From contig JADJEA010000001.1 of assembly GCA_016702415.1 (NCBI GenBank), positions 787,001-851,000 of the forward strand: a stretch of DNA of 64,000 nt, given 5' to 3'. The notes under the pieces were generated by a model. It made no database searches. It was not told where the DNA came from and saw only the letters and a list, made by a program, of their open reading frames with translations. This DNA comes from Nostocoides sp. (lineage in GTDB: Bacteria > Actinomycetota > Actinomycetes > Actinomycetales > Dermatophilaceae). Within the stretch, counting starts at the first letter, position 1. Every line of letters begins with the position of its first letter. Made by a program: the position numbers and the translations under genes. Below are positions 8,681 to 18,030 of this stretch, one piece after another.

Positions 8681-9468
8681 TCGCGAGCGTGTGGTCCTGG
8701 CTGACCGATCCCGCCAATTGGCGCGGCGCGGGGGGCATCTCGTCGCGCCTCGGCGAGCACCTCGGCTATAGCGCCGTGGTCATCCTCATTGCCGCCGCGA
8801 TCGCGATCCCGCTGGGACTGTGGTCGGGGCATTCCGGCCGCGGACGGTGGCTCATCTCGGCCGCCAATGCCGCTCGGGCCGTCCCGACCATCGGGCTCCT
8901 GTTCGCCACCTCCCTCTGGCTCGGGCCGCACGTCACGGGTGATCTCGCGTTCACCGTGCCCAGCATCCTCGTGCTCGTTCTCCTGGCGATCCCGCCAATC
9001 CTCGCGGGGGCGTATGCCGGAGTCGAGGCGGTCGATCCCGCCGTCCGTGATGCGGCGCGGGGGATGGGCTTGACCGGCCCCCAGGTCCTCCGCAAGGTCG
9101 AGGTCCCGCTGGCCCTGCCGTTGCTGGTCTCGGGTCTGCGCTCCGCGGTGCTGCAGGTTGTCGCGACGGCGACCATCGCCGCCTACGTCGGGTTGGGCGG
9201 TCTCGGTCGCTATCTCATCGACGGTCTCGCCTCGGGCCGGTATGCCGTCATGGCCGGCGGCGCCGTCCTCGTCTCCGGCCTGGCGCTTGTTGCCGATCTC
9301 GTGATGGCCGCCCTCCAGCGGCTCGCGGCGAGTCCCGGACTGCTCCCGCCCGGCCGGCGAAAACGCAGGTCCGACCGCCCCGACGCAGGCCCGGACCCAC
9401 CGCATGGCACGACCGTCGACGTGCCCGCTGGCCAGGATCGGGAAGGATCTCGCACCCACCGGCGTTGA
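8677..9468 (+). CDS. opuCD: Compatible-solute ABC transporter permease 2
   Basis: Second membrane subunit of the OpuC-type importer, 263 residues. Hydrophobic helices include AVVILIAAAIAIPLGLW and ILVLVLLAIPPILAGAY; the EAA loop is DAARGMGLTGPQVLRKVEVPLALP. GTG 8677 overlaps the previous stop (GTGA); an in-frame GTG at 8665 is an alternative. The last 50 or so residues are hydrophilic and basic (GRRKRRSDRPDAGPDPPHG), an extension beyond the usual permease end, perhaps because the normal stop was lost. The binding-protein gene starts 67 bases later with its own strong ribosome site. Confidence 0.9.
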   Translation: MIASVWSWLTDPANWRGAGGISSRLGEHLGYSAVVILIAAAIAIPLGLWSGHSGRGRWLISAANAARAVPTIGLLFATSLWLGPHVTGDLAFTVPSILVLVLLAIPPILAGAYAGVEAVDPAVRDAARGMGLTGPQVLRKVEVPLALPLLVSGLRSAVLQVVATATIAAYVGLGGLGRYLIDGLASGRYAVMAGGAVLVSGLALVADLVMAALQRLAASPGLLPPGRRKRRSDRPDAGPDPPHGTTVDVPAGQDREGSRTHRR

Positions 9469-9535
9469 CCGGTCACCCCAACGGGCCCACGCGACCCGCG
9501 TCACCCGAGCAGCGCATCCGACCCAAGGAGCCCTC

Positions 9536-10468
9536 ATGCCACGCCACCTCACCCGGATCGTCGTCGGCATCGCCGGCGTCGGCCTGCTCGCCTCGTGCGG
9601 CTCCGGCGGCGACCCGCTGGCCTCGTCGTCCACGGCGACCTCCGGCACCTCCACCGCCAGTGGCTCGTCCGCCGGCCCGATCGTCGTCGGCTCGGCCGAC
9701 TTCTCCGAAAGCCAGTTGCTGGCCGAGATCTATGCCGGGGCCTTGACGGCCAAGGGGATCACCGCCACCACCAAGCTCAACATCGGTGCCCGCGAGATCT
9801 ATCTCAAGGCCCTCCAGGACGGGTCCGTCGACCTTGTGCCCGAATACACCGGTGCGCGCGCCTATTACTACGACAACACCTTCAGCGAGACCGACCCCGA
9901 CAAGGTGTATGCCGCGCTCCAACGCCTCGTCCCCGCCCAGTTCACGCTGCTCACCAAGTCGGCGGCCGAGGACAACGACTCGATCAATGTCACCAAGGCG
10001 ACCGCCGACAAGCTGAAGCTGAGCAGCATCGCCGACCTCGCCGCCGTCGCCGGCGACCTGACGCTGGGAGCACCGCCGGAGTTCCAGACCCGTCCGCAGG
10101 GCATCCCCGGCCTGGCCAAGACCTATGGCGTGACCTTCAAGACGTTCCGTCCGCTCAAGGGCCAGCAACTTGTCCAGGCGTTGAAGAACGGCCAAGTCGA
10201 CGCCGCCAATATCTTCAGCACCGACCCCGCGATCGCGGCCAACGGCTTCGTCACCCTCACCGACGACAAGCGCCTCTTCGGCTCGCAGAATGTCGTTCCG
10301 CTGATCGCGGCGTCCAAGGACACCCCGGCGATCAGTGCCGTCCTCGACGCCGTCTCCACCGCGTTGACGACGGCCACCCTCGCGGATCTCGTCAAGCAGG
10401 TGGACGTCGACAAGGCCGACCCGGCCACGGTGGCGAAGGGCTTCCTGACGAAGGGGGGCCTGGCCTGA
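9536..10468 (+). CDS. Glycine betaine/choline-type substrate-binding lipoprotein
   Basis: Lipid-anchored substrate-binding protein (OpuAC family) of 310 residues completing the ABC operon. The signal MPRHLTRIVVGIAGVGLLASC ends in a lipobox with Cys21, then a Ser/Thr-rich linker. The mature domain begins IVVGSADFSESQLLAEIYAGAL and contains VDLVPEYTGARAYYYDN, typical of quaternary-amine binding proteins, whose aromatic residues cage the cation. ATG 9536 is preceded by AAGGAG at 9525-9530. A conspicuous hairpin about 150-200 bases downstream may terminate the operon. Confidence 0.92.
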   Translation: MPRHLTRIVVGIAGVGLLASCGSGGDPLASSSTATSGTSTASGSSAGPIVVGSADFSESQLLAEIYAGALTAKGITATTKLNIGAREIYLKALQDGSVDLVPEYTGARAYYYDNTFSETDPDKVYAALQRLVPAQFTLLTKSAAEDNDSINVTKATADKLKLSSIADLAAVAGDLTLGAPPEFQTRPQGIPGLAKTYGVTFKTFRPLKGQQLVQALKNGQVDAANIFSTDPAIAANGFVTLTDDKRLFGSQNVVPLIAASKDTPAISAVLDAVSTALTTATLADLVKQVDVDKADPATVAKGFLTKGGLA

Positions 10469-10860
10469 CCCGGTCACGAGCCGTGAGCTGCGCGCCGGCA
10501 GTGGGTTGGTCTGCGCCTCGCCGACGGGCGGGGGCCCGGAGGGCGCACCAAAGGGACCGCTCGATCCTTCGCGCAAGCTGAGCATGGAGGACCGCTATTC
10601 GGCCCGGGGCGCCCGGGGGGGCACCAAAGGGCGGCTCGATCCGGTGGATCGAGCCGCCCTTGGCGGTGCCGCACTGGCCCCCCGGTGGTGCGGCCAGCCA
10701 CCGGCACCTGGAGCGAAGCTCGTCCCTCCGAAGCTTCGATCCGGCTCGTCGAGGCTGGGAATTCGACGCTGGTACCGGCGGTGAACCCCACTCTGCCCGG
10801 AGCGCCTGCCTCGCCACATCGGTAATTTCACTCATTTCCGGCCTCCGCTAGCCTGAGTGA
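10469..10860. other. 392-base intergenic region with a direct repeat and a long hairpin
   Basis: No gene is evident between the binding-protein stop and the LuxR regulator. It holds an imperfect direct repeat (gcaccaaaggg...gctcgatcc) at 10545-10567 and 10621-10642, and a strong hairpin built on the second copy. The segment 10700-10790 is rich in tcgatcc, gaagct and gaattc words without a clear structure. Confidence 0.6.
10619..10670 (+). terminator. Long stem-loop, probable terminator of the OpuC operon
   Basis: aagggcggctcgatcc (10627-10642) pairs perfectly with 10646-10661 around a 3-base ggt loop. Outer arms ggcacc/ggtgcc extend the stem with a small internal bulge. No T-run follows, as is common in GC-rich actinobacteria. 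The left arm is also half of a direct repeat with 10545-10567. Confidence 0.65.
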
Positions 10861-13408
10861 ATGCTCCCCCCGTGCCTGGGTCGTCGTGACTTGATCACGC
10901 GTGCCCGCCGGGACCTGGCCGTCGACCGACTGGTCTCGTTGGTGGGTCCGCAGGGGGTGGGCAAGACCCTGTTGGCGCGGCATACGGTCGCGGGACGGGG
11001 CTCGGTCGCGTGGGTGACCGTCGCGCCCGGGAGCACGATCGAGGACATCGTGGCCGACTCTCTCGCCGTCCTCGACCCCGACACCGCACCGGGCGACACG
11101 GCCTCGTTCGCGCTCAAACGGGCCCTGGACGACGGCGAGCACGTCCTCGTCCTCGACGGCCTCGACGAGTCCAGTCCTCGTGCCCTCGATGAGCTGGTGA
11201 CGTCCCTGCTGGCCACGACGTCCGACGCCCGATTCGTCCTGACCACGACGCGCCCGCTCGCGATCGGGGGCGCGCAGCTGCGGGTCCCGCCGTTGCCGGT
11301 GCCGCGGGCCGGACAGCCGTTGGACGGCCCGGCCGTGGAACTCTTCGTCAGCAGGCTCGCCGCGGCCGGCGGCGATCTGGTCGACCTCGACCGCGACGAG
11401 CGAGTCGTTCGGGCACTCCTCGACGCCAGCGGCGGGCTGCCCCTGCTCATCGAACAGTTCGCGGTGCAGGCGGCCCTGGCCGGTCTCGACGCGGTCGTCC
11501 CGGAGGACACCCTCGGGGGCGTCGTCGCCGCGTCCTATGCGATGGTGAATCCGTTGTCGCAGAAGGCCTACCGTCTCATCGGTGTCCTACCGGCCCCGGT
11601 CGGCGTCGATGTCGTGGCCCATCTGCTCGACACCCGACGGGCGGTCGCGATCGGGGCCGTCGCCTTGCTGGAGCGCCATGGCCTGGTCGAACTCGGCAGC
11701 GATGAGCGCGTCGGCATGCTCGCGCCCGTGCGCCTGCACGCCCGCGAGCTGGCCTGCGCTTGCCGGAGAGGTCGCGCTCGCCGAGGACGGCCTGATCCGC
11801 TGGGCCGACGCGACGTTGCCGGCCAGCGATCAGGATGGCTCGGGTGATGAGCCCTGGCTCGCCGACCTGGACATCGTGTATGCCGCGGTCCGCGCCGCGT
11901 GTGCGCGCCCGGACCTGGCTGGCCTCGGCTACCACCTGGCGAACCGCGCGTTCAGCGCGCTTTATGTCGCGATGAAGCCCCGGGAGGCCCTCGCGCTCTT
12001 CGAACTCGCCCTCGACTCCGGCCCCGGCCCGTCCCAGATCGGGGCCCAGGTCGCCCGCCGCGCCGGGATCTGTGCCTCCGAAGTCCGGGGCACCTTCGAG
12101 GGGCTTCGCTTCCTCGATCTCGCCGAAGAGCCGGCCCGGCGCGCCTCGGACCCCGACGTCCAGCTCGCGAGGACAGCCTCGATCCGCGCCGAGGTCTATC
12201 TCGACGCCGGTCAGCTCGAACGCGCGCGGGCCGAGGCGGCCTCGATCCTCGAGTCGGGAGTTCAGGACAGCTATGTGCTGCGTCAGGCCGCGCGAACGCT
12301 CATGGACGTCGAGGTGAGTGAGGGAAACCTCGATGCGGCCCAGTCCCTTTCGGCACGGATTGTCGACGGTCCGCCGCCGGCCGAGGAGCGCTGGCTGGCC
12401 ATCGCCGCGCGGATCCTCTGCGGCCAGATCGCCTGGGAGGAAGGCCGGGAGCTCGAGGCGGCCGCGATCGCGCGGGGGGCTCGCGAGGAGGCGTTGGGCC
12501 TGGCCGAGGACCGGATCGCTCTCCTCGCCGACGTCCTGCACCGTCGCGTCACCGGTGCGCCGGCAGTGCTGGAACCCCAGCCCGAGTCCCTGCCCTGGGC
12601 GATCCGGCTAGGCTATCAGTTGCAGCATGCGCGCGACATCCTCGCGTCCGGGGAGCCGATGCGCGCGGCCGGGCTCGCCGCCGACATCGTCGTCCTCGCC
12701 GACAGCGCGCGACTCGAACGCGACGGGGTCGAGGCGCGCATCGTTCTCGGCGACGCTCTGCTCGCTGCCGGGGACGACGCGCAGGCGCGCACTTCGTATG
12801 CCGCGGCCGTCCGCCACGCCAGCGCTTGCCCGATGCCGCTGCGGGTCGCCGATGCGCTCGACGGGCTCGCCGCCGCCCTCATCGGCAGGGGCCCCGACAC
12901 CCCCCGGACGGCGACCTCCCACCCCAACACCGCCCACCCGAGCACCGGCCGCACCAACACCGGCCACTCCAACACCGGCCAGCCCAACCCCGGCCACCCC
13001 AACATCGGTCGCGCGGGCCGGTTCACCGGGGCGGCCAATGCGCTGCGCGCCCACCTCGGTGCGGTGCGCCGCCCGCGACCGGGGTTCGATGAGAGCCGTC
13101 TGCCCCCGCCCCGCTCCGCCGGCTCCTGGGTGGCCGCTGGCGCGCTGACCGAGTCCGGCATCAAGGAGGCCGGCCGGCTCGAGGACGGCACCGGCGAGGA
13201 GGCGGCAGCGTCGGGCCTCGCGGCGACCTTGACCAAGGCCCAGCTCGCCGTTGCCGAACTCGTCGGTCGCGGCCTGACGAGCAAGGAGATTGCCGAAACG
13301 CTCTTCCTGTCCCCGCGCACGGTCGACAACCATCTCTTCCAGATCTACCGTCGCCTCGACATCACCTCGCGAGCCAAGCTCGCCGCGCTCATGGCGGATG
13401 CGGGCTGA
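10861..13408 (+). pseudogene. LuxR-family regulator with N-terminal NTPase domain; one frameshift
   Basis: Large STAND-type regulator. Frame one (from 10861) encodes an NTPase module: Walker A GPQGVGKT at residues 29-36 and Walker B VLVLDGLDE near 96. At about 11754 the reading frame moves by one base (ARELA, then ALAGEVALAED in the next frame), and the second frame runs to 13408 through a TPR-like helical region to a C-terminal LuxR helix-turn-helix: LTKAQLAVAELVGRGLTSKEIAETLFLSPRTVDNHL. Removing one base from gcctgcgct restores one protein of about 848 residues, so this is either a sequencing indel or a recent mutation. A pentapeptide repeat (12921-13010) interrupts the TPR-like region. Its target is unknown. 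Confidence 0.85.
12921..13010 (+). repeat. Six 15-bp tandem repeats coding a pentapeptide array
   Basis: Six consecutive 15-mers of the type accccaacaccggcc at 12921-13010 lie in frame within the LuxR regulator and encode HPNTA, HPSTG, RTNTG, HSNTG, QPNPG and HPNIG. This is a low-complexity, probably disordered, linker likely to vary in copy number between strains. Confidence 0.85.
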
Positions 13409-13409
13409 C

Positions 13410-14543
13410 ATGGGCGACGCCACCTCGGGCGCTCCGGTGCGTTACCGCGTCTCACCGGGCGGCGTTGGTCAGGTCCTGCTCGACCGGCCGAAGGCCCTGA
13501 ACAGCCTCACCCAGGACGTCGTCGAGGACCTGATCGCCCACTTGACCGTATGGCGCGCACTCCCCTCCGTGCGTGTGGTCACCCTTGCCGGGGCCGGCGA
13601 GCGGGCGTTCTGCGCCGGGGGCGATGTCGTCGCCGCCCGGGCCGCCATCCTCGCGGGCGATTTCGAGGCGGCCGCCCGGTTCTGGGAGCGCGAGTACGAC
13701 CTCATCGAACTCGTGGCCACCTACCCCAAACCGGTCGTCGCGCTCCAGCACGGCTACGTCATGGGCGGTGGCCTCGGGCTCAGCGCCCACGCCGCCCACC
13801 GGTGGGCCACGCCCGACACCCGATTTGCGATGCCAGAGACCGGGATCGGCTTCTTCCCGGACGCCGGCATCTCCCATCGGCTCGCCCGGGCGCCGGGGGA
13901 GACCGGCACCTATCTCGCCCTCACCGGGGCCACCATCGACGCCACCAGCGGTCGGTATGCCGACCTCACCGACCACCTGCTCGCCCCAGCCGCCCTCGCC
14001 GCGGCCCTGGCGGCCTTGGAAGGGGGGTGCGATCCCGCCGAGGCGCTCGTGGTCGCGCGTACTCAGATCGGTCGGCCCGGTCCGGTCCCCGACGGCGCCA
14101 GCCTCCAGCTCGACGACGAGGGTCCGTCCCGCCTGGAGGCGGACCGGACTTGGATCGACCCCTGTTTCGCCCCGACGGCCGCCGCAGCGGCCCCGGCGGC
14201 CCCAGCCGCCGCCCCCGCCGCCGATGAGGAGGCGGCGGTCGGTCCGGGGGAGGAGGCGGTCGGCATACTCCATCGGCTCGAAACCCACCCGGACCCGCGG
14301 GCCCGGGAGTGCGCCACTCTTCTGCGTGGCCGTTCCCCGCTGTCCGTCGCCGTGGCTCTTGCCCGGGTGCGGGCCGCCCGAGCCGAGCCCGACGTCGTGG
14401 CGGCCTTGGCGACCGACCGCCGAATCGCGCGCGCGATGATGCGCGACGGGGACTTCGTCGAGGGGGTGCGGGCGCGGCTGGTGGACAAGGACGAGGCGCA
14501 GTGGCGGCATACAAACCAGAAGGCCGTCACCCCGCAGAGGTGA
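13410..14543 (+). CDS. 3-hydroxyisobutyryl-CoA hydrolase (enoyl-CoA hydratase/isomerase fold)
   Basis: Crotonase-fold thioesterase of 377 residues, acting in valine degradation by releasing 3-hydroxyisobutyrate from its CoA ester. The oxyanion-hole segments are AFCAGGDVVA (about 67-76) and HGYVMGGGLGLS (114-125). The catalytic acids expected in hydrolases of this family fall at Glu143 and Asp151 in MPETGIGFFPDAGISH, which distinguishes it from plain enoyl-CoA hydratases. An Ala/Pro-rich insert (about 252-272) is a local oddity. The ATG at 13410 comes two bases after the LuxR gene's stop codon, so the two may be coupled. The stop codon is embedded in a bidirectional terminator. Confidence 0.85.
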   Translation: MGDATSGAPVRYRVSPGGVGQVLLDRPKALNSLTQDVVEDLIAHLTVWRALPSVRVVTLAGAGERAFCAGGDVVAARAAILAGDFEAAARFWEREYDLIELVATYPKPVVALQHGYVMGGGLGLSAHAAHRWATPDTRFAMPETGIGFFPDAGISHRLARAPGETGTYLALTGATIDATSGRYADLTDHLLAPAALAAALAALEGGCDPAEALVVARTQIGRPGPVPDGASLQLDDEGPSRLEADRTWIDPCFAPTAAAAAPAAPAAAPAADEEAAVGPGEEAVGILHRLETHPDPRARECATLLRGRSPLSVAVALARVRAARAEPDVVAALATDRRIARAMMRDGDFVEGVRARLVDKDEAQWRHTNQKAVTPQR

Positions 14544-14551
14544 CGGCCTTC
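14519..14551. terminator. Bidirectional terminator hairpin
   Basis: gaaggccgtcacc (14519-14531) and its exact complement (14539-14551) form a 13-bp stem with a 7-base loop. It spans the hydrolase stop codon and separates it from the convergent Fe-S oxidoreductase gene ending at 14570, so it can serve both strands. Confidence 0.85.
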
Positions 14552-14569
14552 CTGGCCTAAGCCGGGCCG

Positions 14570-16768
14570 TCAGGCACCGACCGGCTCGTCCGCCCGCTTG
14601 ACCGCGGCGAGCAGCATCTGGGCGATATCGACGACCTCGACCTGCTCGAAGAGGCCCTCGCTCTGGCGCTCGACCAGACCGTCGGAGAGCATGACGCGGC
14701 AGAAGGGACAGCCGATCGCGATCCGCTGGGCGCCCGTGGCCAGCGCCTCGTCGGTCCGGTTGACGTTGATCCGGGTGCCGATCTTCTCCTCCATCCACAT
14801 GCGCGCGCCGCCGGCGCCGCAGCAGAAGGAGGTGTCGGAGTTGCGCGGCATCTCCTTGAGCGACACCCCGGGGAGGGCCTGGATGAGTTCGCGCGGCGGG
14901 GCGTAGACCTGGTTGTGCCGGCCGAGGTAGCACGGGTCGTGATAGGTGACCGTGTCGGCGGTCGAGGCCACGCTCTTGGCCGTGCTCGCGGTCGGGGTGT
15001 CCGCGGGCCGCGCCACCGGGATGAGCTTGCGCTCGCGCACCAGCCGGTTGAGCAACTGGGTGTGGTGGACGACTTCGTACTTGCCGCCGAACTGCGGGTA
15101 TTCGTTCTTCAGGGTGTTGTAGCAGTGGGCGCAGGTGACGACGATGCGCGTGGCGTTGAACTCCCCGAGCACCTCGATGTTTTGCTGGGCGAGCATCTGG
15201 AAGAGGAACTCGTTGCCGGCGCGCCGCGCGGAGTCGCCATTGCAGGTTTCGCCGTCGCCGAGGACGGCAAACGACACCCCGGCCGTATGCAGCAACTCCG
15301 CCACCGCGCGGGTGGTCTTCTTGGCCCGGTCCTCGAACGCTCCGGCGCACCCGACCCAGAAGAGGTAATCCACCTCGTCCAAGGTCTCGATGTCGCCACC
15401 GACGACCGGAACGTCGAAGGGCAGGTCCTTGGCCCAGTCCATCCGGGCCCGGGCGGACATCCCCCACGGGTTGCCCTTGTTCTCCATGTTCTTGAAGAGG
15501 CTGGCCAGTTCGCTGGGGAAGGCGCTCTCGACCAACGTCTGGTAGCGGCGCATCTCGATGATGTGGTCGACGTGCTCGATGTCGACGGGGCACTGGTTGA
15601 CGCAGGCACCACAGGTGACGCAGGACCAGAGCACCTCGGTGTCGATGACCGCGCCGCCGTCCGGGTGGGTCGGGTCACCCTCGGTCTCACCGACGAGCGG
15701 ACGCTCGACCTCGGCCTTGACCTTGTCGGACAGGCCCTCGCGGGCCTCCTCCGCGGCGAGGATCCACGGCCCCTTCTGGAAGGCGTGGTCCCGGAGGTTC
15801 ATGATGAGCATCTTGGGCGAGAGGGGCTTCTCGGTGTTCCACGCCGGGCACTGGCTCTGGCAGCGGCCACATTCGGTGCACGTCGCGAAGTCGAGCATCG
15901 CCTTCCAGGTGAAGTCCTCGATCTTGCCGACCCCGAGGACCGGCTCCTCCTCCATCTCCTCGAGGTCCTCCATCGTCACCGGCTTGCCGGCGACCATGAG
16001 CGGCTGGGCCGGACCGAGCGCGACCGGCGGCCGCTTGAACGCGACATTGATCGGCCCGGCGAAGATGTGGAGGTGCTTGCTGTGGACGACCTCGATGAGG
16101 AAGGCAAGCATGACGCCGATGTGCAGGAGGAGGCCGAGCCCTTCGAGGAATTCGAGGAGGCCGTGGCTCCACCCGTGCATCCACCGACCGATGGCCTGCG
16201 AGACCCAGGCGCCCTCGTTGGTGTAGTTGCCCAGCGCCGAGGCGGCTCCCCGGAAGAGGAACATCGTCCACAGGACGCTGAAGATGAAGAAGAGCACCAG
16301 CCAGGCACCGCCGATGTGGCTTCCGCGGAAGCGGGATTGCCGGCCGAGCTTGTCGGGGGAGTTGGTGTAGCGGATGATGCCGAAGACGGCGATGGCCACG
16401 AGGGCGCACAGGGCGATGGTGTCCTGGGCGAAGCCGAGGATGCGCCACTTGCCGATGATCGGGATCTCGAAGTCCGGCTTGAAGAGCGCGCCATAGGCCT
16501 CGATGTAGACCGTCGAGAGGATCATGAACGCCCAGAACACAAAGAAGTGGGCCAGACCGGGGGCGGTCCACTTCAGCAGCTTGCGCTGACCGAAGACCTC
16601 GGTCAGTTCGCCCTTGATCGCCGTCCCGACGCGCCCGCTTGCGCCGTCCAGGCGGTCCGGGGCGGGCTGGCCACTGGTGATGAGGCGGAACAGCCAGACG
16701 ATCCGGCGTATGACGATGGGCAACGCGATGAGGTTGAGCAGGAGCCCAAGGATCAGCACGACGCGCAC
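14570..16768 (-). CDS. Membrane-bound Fe-S oxidoreductase (heterodisulfide-reductase-like)
   Basis: Protein of 732 residues joining about five to six N-terminal membrane helices (a NarI/HdrE-like cytochrome b region) to a cytoplasmic ferredoxin and CCG-domain part. Two 4Fe-4S motifs are visible: CTECGRCQSQCP near residue 297 and CVTCGACVNQCP near 388. Two CCG (DUF224) segments follow, with HCYNTL and then DPCYLGRHN and FCCGAGGARM. This architecture matches mycobacterial Rv0338c-like proteins thought to pass electrons to or from quinone; the partner is unknown. I prefer GTG 16768, which has GGAG six bases upstream, over the in-frame TTG at 16780. It ends at a bidirectional terminator. Confidence 0.88.
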   Translation of the reverse strand: MRVVLILGLLLNLIALPIVIRRIVWLFRLITSGQPAPDRLDGASGRVGTAIKGELTEVFGQRKLLKWTAPGLAHFFVFWAFMILSTVYIEAYGALFKPDFEIPIIGKWRILGFAQDTIALCALVAIAVFGIIRYTNSPDKLGRQSRFRGSHIGGAWLVLFFIFSVLWTMFLFRGAASALGNYTNEGAWVSQAIGRWMHGWSHGLLEFLEGLGLLLHIGVMLAFLIEVVHSKHLHIFAGPINVAFKRPPVALGPAQPLMVAGKPVTMEDLEEMEEEPVLGVGKIEDFTWKAMLDFATCTECGRCQSQCPAWNTEKPLSPKMLIMNLRDHAFQKGPWILAAEEAREGLSDKVKAEVERPLVGETEGDPTHPDGGAVIDTEVLWSCVTCGACVNQCPVDIEHVDHIIEMRRYQTLVESAFPSELASLFKNMENKGNPWGMSARARMDWAKDLPFDVPVVGGDIETLDEVDYLFWVGCAGAFEDRAKKTTRAVAELLHTAGVSFAVLGDGETCNGDSARRAGNEFLFQMLAQQNIEVLGEFNATRIVVTCAHCYNTLKNEYPQFGGKYEVVHHTQLLNRLVRERKLIPVARPADTPTASTAKSVASTADTVTYHDPCYLGRHNQVYAPPRELIQALPGVSLKEMPRNSDTSFCCGAGGARMWMEEKIGTRINVNRTDEALATGAQRIAIGCPFCRVMLSDGLVERQSEGLFEQVEVVDIAQMLLAAVKRADEPVGA

Positions 16769-17043
16769 GTGACACTCCAACCTGCCCGTCAGGGGCCCGG
16801 CATCGACGCGCCCTGGGGCCGAGGCGGCGACCAGGGATCTCTCGGCAGTCTACGCAGAGGGTGGGTCGCCCGAGGATGCTGTGACCAGTGTCAAAGATGT
16901 CACGTGGGCGATCTCACGGACCGGGCGGTTCCGGCGGGCTGCGGACGGCGTCTCGGCGGCTCCGGGGAATGAGATAGCATAACTCGGTGTTGGGTCGTGC
17001 ATAACACACGCTTCCGCCTTGTCGAGTCCCAGGAGTTCTCCCC
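16769..17043. promoter_or_regulatory. Divergent promoter region, Fe-S oxidoreductase / cysK
   Basis: 275 bases between two divergent genes. Facing the Fe-S gene is a TTGACA-like box on the minus strand around 16887-16892, inside a region with repeated gtgac/gtcac half-sites (16880-16902). Facing cysK there are two gcataac words (16977-16983 and 16999-17005) before gtcgagtcccaggagttctcccc, where AGGAG serves the ATG at 17044. Confidence 0.45.
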
Positions 17044-17969
17044 GTGCCCATTTACGACGACGTCACCAAGCTGATAGGCAACACCCCGTTGGTGCGCATC
17101 AACCGCATCATCGACAGTGAGGCGACGGTCGCGGCGAAGCTCGAGTTCTACAACCCCGCGAACTCGGTCAAGGACCGAATCGGTGTCTCGATCATCGACG
17201 CCGCCGAGCAGTCTGGGGCACTTCAGCCGGGCGGGACCATCGTCGAGGCAACCTCCGGCAACACCGGCATCGCCCTCGCCATGGTCGGTGCTGCCGGGGC
17301 TACACCGTGGTCCTGACCATGCCCGAGACGATGAGCAAGGAACGTCGCGCGCTGCTGCGGGCATTCGGCGCGGAACTCATCCTCACGCCGGGGTCCGAAG
17401 GCATGAAGGGCGCGGTCAACCGCGCCGACGAGATCGTCGCCGAGCGCGACGGAGCGATCCTCGCGCGCCAGTTCGCCAACGAGGCCAACCCGGCCATCCA
17501 CCGCAAGACCACGGCCGAGGAAATCTGGCGGGACACCGACGGCACGGTCGACATCGTCATCGCGGGCATCGGCACCAGGGGACGATCACCGGCGTCGGCC
17601 AGGTCCTCAGGAGCGCAAGCCCGGCGTCAGGATCATCGCGGTGGAGCCGGAGGAGTCGCCCATCCTCAATGGTGGCCAGCCTGGGCCGCACAAGATCCAG
17701 GGGATCGGCGCCAATTTCGTCCCCGAGATCCTCGACACAAGCGTCTATGACGAGGTCATCGACATCAACGCCGACACCGCTGTGGAGTGGGCCCGACGCG
17801 CCGCCCGCGAGGAAGGCTTGCTCGTCGGGCTCCCTCGGTGCCGCTCTGGCGGCGGGCCAACCAGGTCGCCACGCGTCCCGAGAACGCCGGCAAGACGATC
17901 GTCGTGATCATTCCCAGCTTCGGTGAGCGCTACCTCTCCACCATCCTCTTCTCCGATCTCCTGGACTGA
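17044..17969 (+). pseudogene. cysK: Cysteine synthase (O-acetylserine sulfhydrylase), frameshifted
   Basis: PLP enzyme that makes cysteine from O-acetylserine and sulfide. The frame is broken at least three times: near 17295 (VGAA, then GYTVVLTMPETMSKERR in another frame), near 17575 (GIGT, normally followed by the GG-TITGVG segment), and near 17830 (LVG, normally SSGAALAA). Joined, it reads through family landmarks: NTPLVRI, the PLP lysine in NSVKDRIG (about residue 42), TSGNTGIALA, and ending IVVIIPSFGERYLSTILFSDLLD. All breaks are short indels and no segment is missing, so sequencing error is more likely than decay. It forms a cysK-cysE pair with the next gene. Confidence 0.85.
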
Positions 17970-17974
17970 TCCGC

Positions 17975-17996
17975 GTATGCCGCGCGGGCGGCATAC
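17975..17996. repeat. Inverted pair of GTATGCCG between cysK and cysE
   Basis: gtatgccg (17975-17982) and cggcatac (17989-17996) are exact complements separated by six bases, 5 bases past the cysK stop. The 8-bp stem could act as an attenuator between the two genes. Each arm is one copy of the genome-wide word described under findings. Confidence 0.75.
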
Positions 17997-18030
17997 CTGC
18001 GGCGGTCACGACCCCTCCGAGGTGACTTCC

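Noticed and set aside
6957..10468. Methionine or phosphonate transporter
   Set aside because: Two permeases, a CBS-bearing ATPase and a VDLVPEYTGAR-type binding protein are diagnostic of the quaternary-amine (OpuC) group.
12921..13010. CRISPR-like or intergenic satellite repeat
   Set aside because: Units are 15 bp, in frame within a coding sequence, without spacers.
14915..16972. Plus-strand 685-codon open frame
   Set aside because: Antisense to the intact Fe-S oxidoreductase gene; composition is typical of high-GC shadow frames and no motif is present.
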